Positions 42,039-51,039 of a DNA stretch of 64,000 nucleotides are shown one piece after another. How positions within the stretch are numbered: position 1 is the first letter of the stretch; each line of letters opens with the position of its first letter. This DNA is from Streptomyces vietnamensis. GTDB taxonomy: Bacteria > Actinomycetota > Actinomycetes > Streptomycetales > Streptomycetaceae. The stretch is taken from NCBI RefSeq assembly GCF_000830005.1, contig NZ_CP010407.1, forward strand, positions 8,134,001 to 8,198,000, written 5' to 3'. The position numbers and the translations under genes are program-made. The notes beneath the pieces were generated by a model. It did not search any database and had not been told where the DNA came from. It saw only the letters and a program-made list of their open reading frames with translations.

Positions 42039-43037
42039 TCAGCGGGGTCCGTGGGTCTGCAGGAACACCACCGGGCCGTCGTCAAGGCGGCCGGCCGCGT
42101 CCAGGTCGAGCAGGGCCGCGAGCGCCTTGGCGGTGTAGGTGCGTTCCAGGGCCAGGCCGGCCTGCGCCGATACGAGGGCGAGGGCACGGTCGCCGGCGGG
42201 GGTGGGGTGGGCGTAGCCGTCCCCCAGCCAGGCCGTCTCGGTGCGGATCGCCTCGGGAGCGGGCCCGGCGTCGTCCAGCTCGGCACCCCGGGCCCGGAGC
42301 AGGTCCGTGGAGCGGCGGGCCAGCTTGAGGAGGGTGGCGGAGTCCAGCTTCAGGGTGTCGTTGACGACGACGCCGAGGACGCGGGTGCGCAGCCCGGCGA
42401 GCCGCAGTCCGAGGGCGAGGCCCGCGGCGGTCCCGCCGGATCCGACGGCGGTGACGAGCCACGCCGGCTCCGGCAGCTCCCCGGCCTCGACCTGTGCGCC
42501 CAGCTCCAGGGCGATCTCGACGGCGCCGAGCGTGCCCAGCGGCGAGGAGCCGCCCGCCGGGAGGTAGTACGGGAGAGTGAGGCCGTGGGAGTGCCGGGCG
42601 AAGAGCCAGGGCGCGGCCAGGACCAGCCTGGTCTTGGTGTGCAGGAAGTGCAGTGTCGCTCCGGAGGCGCGCAGCCGTTCCAGCTGGGCCCGCACGTGTT
42701 CGTCGACCGGGTGGTCGATCAGGCCCAGGGCCACCCCGAGCCCCGCCTCCCGTGCGTACCGGGCGGTGGCGAGGCCCCAGTTGGTGCCGAGGCCGCCGAC
42801 GGTGAGGATGGTCCTCGCGCCGCGCCGCCGGGCTTCGGGCAGCAGCCACTCCAGCTTGCGGACCTTGTTGCCGCCCCAGCCGCCGTCGCCGTATCCGCTC
42901 TCGTCCTTGATCCACAGCTCGGAACGCGTGCCCAGGCCGGGCAGCGGTCGTACCGGCGTGGGGGCCTCGCCCAGCCGGAGGAAGGGCAGCGAGTCGGCCA
43001 GTTCGGGACAGCGCCGGTGCAGCAGCGGAGGTCGCAT
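42039..43037 (-). CDS. D-cysteine desulfhydrase / ACC-deaminase-like PLP enzyme
   Basis: 332 aa tryptophan-synthase-beta-like fold. The cofactor lysine lies in GGWGGNKVRKLEWLL, the substrate loop in TVGGLGTNWGLATARYA, and the phosphate-binding glycine loop in VGSGGTAAGLALG. The family includes D-cysteine desulfhydrase and 1-aminocyclopropane-1-carboxylate deaminase; sequence alone does not decide. ATG 43037 matches the family start; no Shine-Dalgarno is visible, so it may be leaderless or start further upstream. It lies 83 bp after the alkylsulfatase; both could act in sulphur scavenging. Confidence 0.82.
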   Translation of the reverse strand: MRPPLLHRRCPELADSLPFLRLGEAPTPVRPLPGLGTRSELWIKDESGYGDGGWGGNKVRKLEWLLPEARRRGARTILTVGGLGTNWGLATARYAREAGLGVALGLIDHPVDEHVRAQLERLRASGATLHFLHTKTRLVLAAPWLFARHSHGLTLPYYLPAGGSSPLGTLGAVEIALELGAQVEAGELPEPAWLVTAVGSGGTAAGLALGLRLAGLRTRVLGVVVNDTLKLDSATLLKLARRSTDLLRARGAELDDAGPAPEAIRTETAWLGDGYAHPTPAGDRALALVSAQAGLALERTYTAKALAALLDLDAAGRLDDGPVVFLQTHGPR

Positions 43038-43120
43038 GGGGGAGAGGGTAGATCCCCCGGCCGCCGACCGGACCGGCTTCGGCGTCGACTGCCGCGAACG
43101 GCCGTGCGGCGCCGGTCCGT

Positions 43121-45085
43121 TCACGGAGTCACGATCGGGAACTCCGGCTCGGGGGTGTCGAGGACCGCGAGCAGCCGGGGCAGGAGCGTGCGGTCACCGG
43201 TCATGGTGATGCCGTCGGTGCCCTTCCCGGCGAGGAGGGAGATGAGCTGGGGCTTGGTCATCGTCAGGGTCAGGCCCGCGTCGGGGGCGGGGCGGGTGTC
43301 CACGGTCCAGGTGAGCAGGCCGTTGGCGAGGCGCAGGTGCCAGTGGTCGCCGCCGATGTGCCAGTCCATCGCGATCCGCAGGGACCAGGCCTTCGGACCG
43401 TCGACGCGGACGGCCATGCTGTCGATGATCTGGCCGACGGTGAGGGCCAGGTACATGTCGGGGCCGAGGGTGGCGGTGGCGTGCGGCGTGATGCCGTGGA
43501 GGAGTTCCTGGGCCCCGGTGAGGTAGAAGTTCCGCCAGACGGCGTTCTCGACGGCCTGCCCCAGACGGGTGTAGAGCGCGGCGAGCTGTCGCCGGGCCCG
43601 GTCGTCCCCGGGGTCGTTGAAGACGGCGTGGTTGAGCAGGGTGACGGCGAAGCGCAGCTCGCCCCGGTCGGCGTAGTGCCGGGCGCGGGCGCGGACCGCG
43701 GCCTGGCCGCCCAGGGACTCCACCCAGAGACGGGCCTCCTCGACGGGCGGGTGCTCCCAGAGGTGGGCCGGGTTGCCGTCGAACCAGCCCATGTACCGCT
43801 GGTAGACCGCCTTGACGTTGTGGCTCAGCGAGCCGTAGTAGCCGCGGTTGGCCCAGACGCCTTCGAGCTGGGGCGGGAGCCGGAAGGTCTCCGCGATCTC
43901 GGTTCCGGTCATGCCCCGGTTGATCAGCCGGACCGTCTGGTCGTGGAGGTAGCCGTACAGGTCCCGCTGGTGGGTGAGGAGGCCGACGATGGCGTCGTTG
44001 CCCCAGGTGGGCCAGTGGTGCGAGGCGAAGGCGACGTCGGCGGCGCCTTCGTAGAGACCGATCGACTCGGTGAGGTAGCCGGCCCACGCGTGGGCGTCAC
44101 GCACCTGGGCGCCGCGCAGGGTGAGGATGTTGTGCATGGTGTGGGTGGCGTTCTCCGCCATGCACACCGCGCGCAGGTCGGGGAAGAGGAAGTTCATCTC
44201 CTCCTGGCACTCGGTCCCCGGGGTCATCTGGAACCGGATCCGCACCCCGTCGAGGACGACCTCCTCTCCCGTGCTGCCGATGTACCAGGTGGGGGCGATG
44301 AGTCCGACGGCGCCGAGCGAGACCGTGAGGCCGAGCCCGCAGCCCACCTGCGCGCCCGCGTTCTTGGGCAGCGTGGAGCCGTACATGTAGGCGGCGCGGC
44401 GCGCCATCGCGGTGCCGACGTACACGTTCTCGCTGACCGCGTGCTCCATGAAGCCCTTCGGAGCGAGGACGGGCACGTCCCCGGCGCCCTGCGGCAGCAC
44501 GCCCCGGCAGCCGCCGAAGTGGTCGACGTGCGGATGGGTGTAGATCATCGCCCGGACCGCGCGGTCGCCGCGGTGCTCGCGGTAGAGCAGCAGGGCCGCG
44601 GCGGCGGTCTCGGCGGAGATGAGCGGGTCGATGACGATGATGCCGGTGTCGCCCTCGACGATCGTCATGTTGGACAGGTCCAGCCCCCTGACCTGGTAGA
44701 TCCGGTCGGTGACCCGGTACAGACCCTGGCGCGACAGGAGCCGCGCCTGCCGCCACAGGCTGGGGTCGACGGTCTCGGGGCCGCTCTGGCCGCCCTCCGC
44801 GTCGGCGAGGAAGCGGTACGCGTCGGGGTCCCAGGCGGTCTTCCCGGCGGCGGTGGTGATCGGTCCGCCGGTGAACGCGGCGATGAACCCGCGGTCCGCG
44901 TCGGCGAAGTCGGCCACGTCCTCGTACGGGAGCCCGTCGGTCCGCGTGGGGGTCGGCATCCCCTGGGGCAGGTGCCCGCTCCCGACGAGCGCCTGGGCGG
45001 TCTGCGGGTTCAGGGAGACGGAGGCGGCCGCGGCGCCCATCGCGGCGGCGGCCGCGACGAAGCCGCGCCGGTTCATCGGAGTCAT
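43121..45085 (-). CDS. Alkyl sulfatase, SdsA1-type metallo-beta-lactamase fold, Tat-exported
   Basis: 654 aa. The N-terminus MTPMNRRGFVAAAAAMG is a twin-arginine-like signal. The MBL zinc motif THPHVDHFGG (H184, H186, D188, H189) and later ENATHTMHNI and SHHWPTWG supply metal ligands. Middle dimerisation domain and a C-terminal SCP2-like domain (WSLRIAMDWHIGGDHWHLRLANG) are as in SdsA. It hydrolyses primary alkyl sulfates such as dodecyl sulfate, releasing sulfate. ATG 45085 lies 44 bp after a perfect palindrome (45129-45147), the likely operator of the TetR gene just upstream. Confidence 0.9.
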   Translation of the reverse strand: MTPMNRRGFVAAAAAMGAAAASVSLNPQTAQALVGSGHLPQGMPTPTRTDGLPYEDVADFADADRGFIAAFTGGPITTAAGKTAWDPDAYRFLADAEGGQSGPETVDPSLWRQARLLSRQGLYRVTDRIYQVRGLDLSNMTIVEGDTGIIVIDPLISAETAAAALLLYREHRGDRAVRAMIYTHPHVDHFGGCRGVLPQGAGDVPVLAPKGFMEHAVSENVYVGTAMARRAAYMYGSTLPKNAGAQVGCGLGLTVSLGAVGLIAPTWYIGSTGEEVVLDGVRIRFQMTPGTECQEEMNFLFPDLRAVCMAENATHTMHNILTLRGAQVRDAHAWAGYLTESIGLYEGAADVAFASHHWPTWGNDAIVGLLTHQRDLYGYLHDQTVRLINRGMTGTEIAETFRLPPQLEGVWANRGYYGSLSHNVKAVYQRYMGWFDGNPAHLWEHPPVEEARLWVESLGGQAAVRARARHYADRGELRFAVTLLNHAVFNDPGDDRARRQLAALYTRLGQAVENAVWRNFYLTGAQELLHGITPHATATLGPDMYLALTVGQIIDSMAVRVDGPKAWSLRIAMDWHIGGDHWHLRLANGLLTWTVDTRPAPDAGLTLTMTKPQLISLLAGKGTDGITMTGDRTLLPRLLAVLDTPEPEFPIVTP

Positions 45086-45128
45086 GGCAGGGTCACGTCC
45101 TTGTCGGCTCTCGGTGAGGACGCCCACT

Positions 45129-45147
45129 ATTGCAGTCCGACTGCAAT
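45129..45147. promoter_or_regulatory. TetR operator, perfect 19-bp palindrome
   Basis: ATTGCAGTCCGACTGCAAT has 9-bp arms around one central base. It sits between the TetR stop codon and the alkylsulfatase start on the same strand. Its size suits a TetR-family dimer, most simply the upstream-encoded regulator. Confidence 0.8.
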
Positions 45148-45152
45148 ACGAG

Positions 45153-45797
45153 TCAAGAGGTGCGCGGCACGACGTTCAGGAGGGCCCGCAACGTGCGCTC
45201 GATCGCCGCCCCGGCAGCGGTCACGTCGAGCCCCCGGCGGGACCGCAGATGGTCCCAGACCGCCCAGGACGAGGAGGCCTCCAGCGCGTCGAGCAGCCCT
45301 CCGGGCCCTTCGGCCTCCGGAATCCGCCCCAGCTCCGGCGCGAACACCGCGGCGAGGTCCGCCCGGAACCAGGCGTCGCCCTCCGCCATCACCCCGCGCA
45401 GGCCCGGCGAATCCGGTTCCAGACCGAGCCCGATCCTGCGGATCGGCGTCATCACCTCGTACATCCGGCCGCGCTGCGCTACGAGCGCCCCCACCTTGCG
45501 TGCCGTCTCCCAGGCGGGCGGTACCGGTTCCGCGTGGACGCGCCACCGCTCGGCCTGCCGCCGCGCAGCCGCCACGTACAGCGCCTCGCGGTCGGCGAAG
45601 TGCACGAAGACCGTCCGCTCGGACACTCCCGCCCGCTCCGCGATCGCCTTCCTGGTGGGTTCCCGGCCGCTCTCCGAGATCAGCTGGAGCAGCGCGTCGA
45701 GCAGCGCCGCGTACGTCCACTCCGGGTCCCGCCGACGCCGTCCCCGCGCGCCGGAATCCGCACGTCCGGGGCCCTTTCCCGCCTCTGTGTCACTCAC
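45153..45797 (-). CDS. TetR-family regulator of the alkylsulfatase
   Basis: 214 aa if GTG 45797 is the start (MSDTEAGKGPGR); the start is uncertain because no strong ribosome-binding site is visible. The HTH reads TRKAIAERAGVSERTVFVHFADREALYVAA. The C-terminal domain is helical and divergent. It lies directly upstream of the alkylsulfatase on the same strand with a perfect palindrome between, so it probably represses that gene until an alkyl sulfate or alcohol is present. Confidence 0.85.
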   Translation of the reverse strand: MSDTEAGKGPGRADSGARGRRRRDPEWTYAALLDALLQLISESGREPTRKAIAERAGVSERTVFVHFADREALYVAAARRQAERWRVHAEPVPPAWETARKVGALVAQRGRMYEVMTPIRRIGLGLEPDSPGLRGVMAEGDAWFRADLAAVFAPELGRIPEAEGPGGLLDALEASSSWAVWDHLRSRRGLDVTAAGAAIERTLRALLNVVPRTS

Positions 45798-45891
45798 CGA
45801 CCCATGGTGGCAGAGGAGCAGAAGGACAGGAGCGGGGGCCGGACGGTCTCGGGCCGGCCGCCGGTGGGCAGGGGCCTCCGCCCCCACCCGT

Positions 45892-45929
45892 GACCGAGGT
45901 CCCGGCCGGAACGGGCCGGGACCTCGGTC
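45892..45929 (-). terminator. Terminator of the S8 protease gene
   Basis: GACCGAGGTCCCGGCC (45892-45907) pairs perfectly with 45914-45929: a 16-bp stem with a 6-base loop, 8 bp beyond the protease stop codon. Confidence 0.85.
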
Positions 45930-45936
45930 GTATCGG

Positions 45937-47964
45937 TCAGAAGACGCGCCAGGCGACGGCGTACGGCTGGGCGAACTGGGTGATCCGGAAGGCGCGGACG
46001 ACGACCTCGGCCTCGCCGGCCGGGACGTTCTCCCAGTTGACCTGCTCGACGTTGTTGACACGGTCGAACCCGGGATCCGTGCCCATGTTGCCGTGGCGTT
46101 CCTGGCCGCCCGCCCGGACGATCAGGTCGAGGTCGTTCTGCAGGGCCTTGCCAGGGGGGTCCGTCCAGACGAGGGTGACCTTCAGACGGGTCGCCCCTTC
46201 AGGGATCGTGATCTGGAACGCCCGCTCTTCTCCCTGGTTCAACTCCTTGGCGTCGGCGAAGCCCGCCCGGCCGGCGTCGGTCGGCAGGACGACGGCCTGC
46301 TGGAGGTTGACGAGGCCGAAGCCGGAGTTGTTGTTGGGGGAGGCGCCCGCCTCGCTGGGGAGGTACTGGCCCTTCAGCTCGTCGGCACCGTTGACCAGCA
46401 TGGCCTTGATGAGCGCCGCGCTGGGCTTGGGCGTGCCGTTCTTCACCAGCGTCTCGCGGAGTACCGCCACACAGCCGGCGACCAGCGGGGTGGCCATGCT
46501 GGTGCCGCTCTCGAACACGTAGTCCGGGTCCGTGGAGAAACCGGGCTGGCCGTTGGGCAACGCGCGCGAGCGCGCCGAGAGGATGAACGTGCCGGGACCG
46601 ACGACAGTGGGCGCGATCCGGCCTTCCTGGGTCGGGCCGCGGCTGCTGAAGGCCGCCATCCCGGCGGGGTTGTCCGCCATCCGGTCGTTGTGGATCGGCG
46701 GGGCGGGGAAACGGAGCATCCCGCCCTTCAGTTGGGAGTACGTGGTGGGGATCTGGGGGCGGTCGCCCTCGCTGGCGCCCACGACGATGATGTTCTTGGC
46801 CCCGGTCTCCCCGCTGACCGACCTCAGGTTGACGCGGCCGTCGCCGTCCCGGTCCTCACCGGAATTGCCCGCGGCGAAGAGGATGACGAAGTCCTTGTTC
46901 TGCCACACCATCTGATCGGCCTCGAACGCGGCGGCGTTGTACGGAAGACCCGGGGTGACCGGGCCCCACGAGTTGGTGTGGATCCGCGCCCCGTCCTCCA
47001 GGAAGGGCGGCTCGAACAGGTCGAGCAGGTTGTCAGGGATGCCGCCGAGTTCGCCGTCCTCGTTCAGCAAGGACTGGAGGACCAGTCTCGCCTCGGGGGC
47101 CGTGCCGGTGATGGCGCCACCCATCGACGCCGACGTCCCGTCGCCGAGGACCGAGCCCGCCACATGGGTGCCGTGCCCGTCGGGGTCGTCCGTCCGTGCG
47201 GGGCTCGTACGGCCCAGGGCGACCAGACGCTTGACCCGGCCGGTGAAGGCCGGGTGCACATTGGTGGTGGACCCCTTGTCGAGCCCGGTGTCGGCGACGC
47301 ACACGATCTGGCCCTCGCCCCGGAACTTCGTGCCGTTGAGCGACACGTGGGCGTGCATGAGGTTCCCCGCGACGGTGTTGTACAGCACCCTCTCGGGGAC
47401 CTCCTCGATCTCCTTCACCTCGTCGATCGCGGCCAGGGCGGCGAGGTCCTCGTCGCGGACCGTCATGCGGACCTTGCCGCGATCGGGCCGTACGTCGCCG
47501 ACGCTGCCACCGGCTGCCACCGCGATCCGGTCGCGCAGCCCGTCCTCACTGACGTCGACGTCCTCGTGCAGGACGATGTCGACGGTGTGGGTCGCGGGAC
47601 CCGCACCGTCCATGGGCTCGGCCAGCTCGGCGATGCTCGTACGCAGCCGCGCCGGCCGGAGCGACTGGGCGATCTTGAAGCCCTTGAAGTACACGTCCGC
47701 CCAGGCCACGAAGGGCAGGGCGCGTACCGCGTCCAGATCCGTGGACCGGAAGCCGCACAGATAGGTGTCGTCCGGAACGTATTCCTGGATCACCACCCCG
47801 AGTGCCGAGAGTTCGTCCTTCTCCTCGGCTGTGGGCGGATGTGTGGTCTGGACGAGCACGTAGTTGGACGCGGCGGCGTTCTCTGACGTGAGCGAAACGG
47901 CGGCCAGCTCATTGGCCTCGGCCAACGGGTCCACCGTCACGCCGTTGATGGTGATACGGGACAT
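45937..47964 (-). CDS. S8 (subtilisin-like) serine protease with C-terminal beta-sandwich
   Basis: 675 aa. Catalytic triad by motif: D225 (VADTGLDKG), H264 (GHGTHVAGSV), S489 (ESGTSMATP), with the oxyanion asparagine in AAGNSGED. Residues 30-195 look like an inhibitor-type prodomain, repeated or extended. The last 120 residues (about 555-675) form a beta-sandwich like that of KP-43-type alkaline proteases (LKVTLVWTDPPGKALQNDLDL). No signal peptide is visible: the start MSRITINGVTVDPLAEANE is polar. It may act inside the cell or leave by another route. Its own terminator follows. Confidence 0.88.
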   Translation of the reverse strand: MSRITINGVTVDPLAEANELAAVSLTSENAAASNYVLVQTTHPPTAEEKDELSALGVVIQEYVPDDTYLCGFRSTDLDAVRALPFVAWADVYFKGFKIAQSLRPARLRTSIAELAEPMDGAGPATHTVDIVLHEDVDVSEDGLRDRIAVAAGGSVGDVRPDRGKVRMTVRDEDLAALAAIDEVKEIEEVPERVLYNTVAGNLMHAHVSLNGTKFRGEGQIVCVADTGLDKGSTTNVHPAFTGRVKRLVALGRTSPARTDDPDGHGTHVAGSVLGDGTSASMGGAITGTAPEARLVLQSLLNEDGELGGIPDNLLDLFEPPFLEDGARIHTNSWGPVTPGLPYNAAAFEADQMVWQNKDFVILFAAGNSGEDRDGDGRVNLRSVSGETGAKNIIVVGASEGDRPQIPTTYSQLKGGMLRFPAPPIHNDRMADNPAGMAAFSSRGPTQEGRIAPTVVGPGTFILSARSRALPNGQPGFSTDPDYVFESGTSMATPLVAGCVAVLRETLVKNGTPKPSAALIKAMLVNGADELKGQYLPSEAGASPNNNSGFGLVNLQQAVVLPTDAGRAGFADAKELNQGEERAFQITIPEGATRLKVTLVWTDPPGKALQNDLDLIVRAGGQERHGNMGTDPGFDRVNNVEQVNWENVPAGEAEVVVRAFRITQFAQPYAVAWRVF

Positions 47965-48379
47965 GCCGAACTCCCGGAGGGTGCGGGTGAGGGGGAAGGC
48001 GCGCCCCGGGCGGTCGGGATGGTCTCTACCGCTGCCCGTGCCGACGCCCGCGCGTCAGGAGCTTTCCGGTCCCACGGCACGCCTGGCTGCACGTCACTTC
48101 CGTACGACCAACACGCTAGGGGCGCGGGCGTCCACCGGCACGCGGAGTCCACGGGAAGACCGCCATCCGGGCCCGATGTTGCTCCGAAGGAGGCACACGG
48201 GACCAGTTCCCCGGTCGCCACCAGTGCGAACGCCGGGGAATCGTCACAGGAGCATCACACAGGCTGCGCACAGTCTTTCGAAAGCTTCGTTAGCGTTGCA
48301 GGCTGCTCGAATCCGTTTGCAAACGTGACCGGGCCGCGGGCTCATCGGGTCGGCGGCATGTCGAACCCGAAAGACGGAG
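47965..48379. other. 415-bp divergent intergenic region
   Basis: No gene found. It holds the promoters of the S8 protease (minus) and the SCO2400-family gene (plus). Two perfect palindromes stand out near the plus-strand gene: CTTTCGAAAG at 48275-48284 and CGTTTGCAAACG at 48314-48325. Confidence 0.6.
48314..48325. promoter_or_regulatory. Palindrome CGTTTGCAAACG upstream of SCO2400-family gene
   Basis: Perfect 12-bp palindrome 55 bp before the start codon at 48380; the size and position suggest a regulatory site, but no regulator is encoded next to it. Confidence 0.4.
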
Positions 48380-49270
48380 ATGGACTACTGCTCGTCGTGC
48401 CGCCGACATCTCAACGGTGCCCTGGTGTGCCCCGGATGCGGCGCCTACGCCCCGGACATCGCCCCGACCACCACCGGCGGCCGCATCGTCCCCGCCCCGG
48501 TGGCCGCAAGGACGACGGGGGAGGCACCCTCGCCGGGCACCGCTTCCTCGGACACCTGGCACGCCGGTCGGCCGCTCGACGGGATACCCGTCGGCGCCGT
48601 CCTGGAAGGAACCGCGGGGAGCGACTCCGCGGTGGAACTCGTCGGCGCGTCCACGTGGGCGGAGGGGCGGGCGGCACGGCGTCGCCAGCGTGCCCGCTGG
48701 AGGAAGAACCAGCGCCGGGCCGTGGTCGCGACCGCCGTCGCACTCGTCGGCGGTGGCCTGACCGTGAACGCGATGGACCGGCAGTCCGGCGACCGGGCCC
48801 AGGCGGCCACGGCGCCGCAGGACCCGGGAACGGACGCCGCCGAGGACCGGACGGAGCAGGAAACGCCTCCTCCTTCTGCTGCTGCACAACCTGATGCCCG
48901 GCGCGCATCAGCCGCACCGTCCACGCCGTCCGCAGCGCCGCCCGCGCCCGCCCGGCCGCGCCGGCAGTACGCAACGACCTCCCTCCGCACGACGTCGCCG
49001 ATCGCCGAGGCGCATGCCGCTGTGCCCGTTCACAGGACGGAGCCGACGGCCCCGCAACCGCAGAGCACCGCACCGGCCTCCCCGGCCCCGGCCCCCGCCC
49101 GCACGAGTACGACAGACGCACCGAACACGCCGACACAGCCCCCTGCCGCCACGGACGCCACCGACTCCCCGAGCCGGCAACCGACGACCCGGCCGAACGC
49201 GACACCGGCCTCGACCTCTCCGTCGGAGATATGCCTGCTCGTGGTGTGCCTGCCCGTCTCCTCGTCCTGA
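48380..49270 (+). CDS. SCO2400-family zinc-ribbon membrane protein
   Basis: 296 aa. Begins with a zinc ribbon (MDYCSSCRRHLNGALVCPGC: CxxC ... CxxC), then a linker with the conserved basic stretch RRQRARWRKNQRRA, one membrane segment (VVATAVALVGGGLTVNAM, about 113-130) and a long proline/alanine/threonine-rich tail that is probably outside the cell and unstructured, ending CLLVVCLPVSSS. Streptomyces genomes carry many copies of this family; the function is unknown. The layout suggests a cytoplasmic sensor or adaptor joined to a wall-spanning tail. Confidence 0.82.
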   Translation: MDYCSSCRRHLNGALVCPGCGAYAPDIAPTTTGGRIVPAPVAARTTGEAPSPGTASSDTWHAGRPLDGIPVGAVLEGTAGSDSAVELVGASTWAEGRAARRRQRARWRKNQRRAVVATAVALVGGGLTVNAMDRQSGDRAQAATAPQDPGTDAAEDRTEQETPPPSAAAQPDARRASAAPSTPSAAPPAPARPRRQYATTSLRTTSPIAEAHAAVPVHRTEPTAPQPQSTAPASPAPAPARTSTTDAPNTPTQPPAATDATDSPSRQPTTRPNATPASTSPSEICLLVVCLPVSSS

Positions 49271-49433
49271 CCCGACGGATTGTCTCGGAGGGGAACGTCC
49301 CGGCGTGGCACGGCAGGGCGCAGGCCCTGGCACTTCCCCTCGCGCTGATCCTCCTCGCCCCGGTCGCCGCAGCGGCGGAGGACGGGGCACCAGCAGCGGC
49401 GCGGACCGCGGCACCGGCCCGCCCCCCAAGCGA

Positions 49434-50909
49434 TCAGGGACCGAGTCGCCGCTGCGACGGAGCCGGAGCCGGAGACGAAGCAGACGAGGAAGGGGCGTCC
49501 GGCGCCTCGGCCCGGGTGGTCACGTCCCGGGCCGTCACGTCCTGCCACGTCCCCGCGGATCGACCGGCGCTCCACCGCCGCGCCCACCCCATCGCACAGA
49601 CCACGCCTCCCGCCGCCCCGTACGCGACGGTCACCCCCACGGTGCCGATGACCGGGGCGGCGAGGTACGCCACCGCACCGGCCAGGGCGACACCGAGCCA
49701 CTCCCAGCGACCGTCCAGGGCGACGAGGGCGACGAGCAGCAGGGCGTACCAGGAGTAGCCGGGCGTCAGCAGGAGGAACGTCGTGCCCGTGGTCGACAGG
49801 GCGCCCCGCCACGGACGTTCGGGGTCGCCGCGCCACCACACCGCCGCCGACACCGCCGCGATGCCGAGCAGCGCCGCGGGCAGCGCCCACGCGTCGGGCA
49901 GTACGAGGCGGAGCAGGGCGTAGCGGCCGCCCGCGCCCGCGTCGTCGTAGCCCTCCTCCCGGGCGTATCCGCTCAGGTAGCCCAGGACCGAACCGTCGGA
50001 GAGGAGGACGTACGGCAGGTACGTCAGCGCCACCGTCGCCGCGGCCGTCAGCACCACGGCCGCGACCGTACGCGGCCGCCGGATTCCGGACAGCGCGCCG
50101 GGCAGGAGCACGGCGGGCAGCAGCTTCGCGGCGACGGCCAGACCGAGCAGCACCCCGCCCCAGACGCGGTGGCGGCGCGCCACCATCGCGAGCGCGCCGA
50201 CCGACAGGAGCACGGCCAGGACGTCGACGTGGGCGTTGTCGACCGCCTCGACGGGGACCGCCGGGCACCACGCCCACAGGGCGGCCCGACGCGGATCCCC
50301 CCGCCGGCGCAGAACGCCGAGCAGGAGGCCGCTGACGGCCAGGGCGAGAACGGCCGAGCCCACCTGGAGCCCCTTGTGGCGGACGCCTTCCGGCGACAGG
50401 GCGTGGACGAGGAGGAACCAGCCCTCGGCCACCGGAGGGTAGATCGTGTGCACGGCGGGCCTGTTGATCCGGGTGCACCGGCCGTCGCCCAGCGGCGCGA
50501 GGCCGGCGCCGTCCCGCCCGCAGGCCGCGGTGCGGGGGAAGAGCCAGTCGTCCCGGAGTCCGGCGAGCGCCAGGTCCGCGGGCGCGTGATCGTACGGCGA
50601 GACGCCGGCTGCCTGCACCCGGCCGTCCCACGCGTACCGGTAGGAGTCCGTGCTCGTCCGCGGGGCCGCCACCAGGCCCGTCGCCGTCACCGCGACCGCC
50701 CCGGCGAGGACGAGCGGGACGACGTACCGGCGGGGAACACGGCGCAGGGCGACCGCGGCCGCCGCGAACACCGCCCACGCGCCCGCGTACCCGGCCAGAA
50801 AAGCGGTCCCGTGCGCGGCACGGAGCAGGAGGACCAGCGACGCGGTCAGGAGCGACAGCAGAAGCGTGGTGACGAGGACGGGAAGCGGGGGGCGGCGGTC
50901 GCGGGTCAT
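49434..50909 (-). CDS. GT87-family membrane glycosyltransferase
   Basis: 491 aa, about 11-12 membrane segments. The start MTRDRRPPLPVLVTTLLLSLL at 50909 precedes the first segment. The extracytoplasmic loop STDSYRYAWDGRVQAAGVSPYDHAP holds the acidic residues expected for the polyprenyl-phosphate-mannose-using GT-C superfamily; IYPPVAEGWF follows. The final 50 residues are a polar tail. It adds a sugar to a lipid-linked or surface glycan. It faces the molybdoprotein gene across a region carrying two copies of the motif CCTTACGAAACCCGAACG, so it is likely part of the two-component regulon further right. Confidence 0.82.
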   Translation of the reverse strand: MTRDRRPPLPVLVTTLLLSLLTASLVLLLRAAHGTAFLAGYAGAWAVFAAAAVALRRVPRRYVVPLVLAGAVAVTATGLVAAPRTSTDSYRYAWDGRVQAAGVSPYDHAPADLALAGLRDDWLFPRTAACGRDGAGLAPLGDGRCTRINRPAVHTIYPPVAEGWFLLVHALSPEGVRHKGLQVGSAVLALAVSGLLLGVLRRRGDPRRAALWAWCPAVPVEAVDNAHVDVLAVLLSVGALAMVARRHRVWGGVLLGLAVAAKLLPAVLLPGALSGIRRPRTVAAVVLTAAATVALTYLPYVLLSDGSVLGYLSGYAREEGYDDAGAGGRYALLRLVLPDAWALPAALLGIAAVSAAVWWRGDPERPWRGALSTTGTTFLLLTPGYSWYALLLVALVALDGRWEWLGVALAGAVAYLAAPVIGTVGVTVAYGAAGGVVCAMGWARRWSAGRSAGTWQDVTARDVTTRAEAPDAPSSSASSPAPAPSQRRLGP

Positions 50910-50958
50910 GGGCGCAGACTGGCAGCGCGCACGACGGAGGCGGAGGAGACCCGGCGGA

Positions 50959-50977
50959 GCGTTCGGGTTTCGTAAGG
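50959..50977 (-). promoter_or_regulatory. Probable response-regulator binding site, copy 1
   Basis: Minus strand reads CCTTACGAAACCCGAACGC. It is repeated at 51021-51039 and, with one change, at 54750-54767 before the response-regulator gene. The internal direct repeat CGAAAC/CGAACG suits an OmpR-type protein. Confidence 0.65.
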
Positions 50978-51020
50978 TGTCGGACCGCCCGCACGACGGG
51001 GGCGGAGGAGACCCGGCGGG

Positions 51021-51039
51021 GCGTTCGGGTTTCGTAAGG
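51021..51039 (-). promoter_or_regulatory. Probable response-regulator binding site, copy 2
   Basis: Exact repeat of 50959-50977 in the second unit of the 62-bp duplication, 37 bp before the molybdoprotein start codon. Confidence 0.65.

Noticed and set aside
49231..49758. A 175-codon plus-strand frame with a signal-like hydrophobic stretch
   Set aside because: Its second half is antisense to the GT87 gene, it overlaps the end of the SCO2400-family gene, and no family is recognisable. The 160 bp between those two genes is too small for a separate supported gene.
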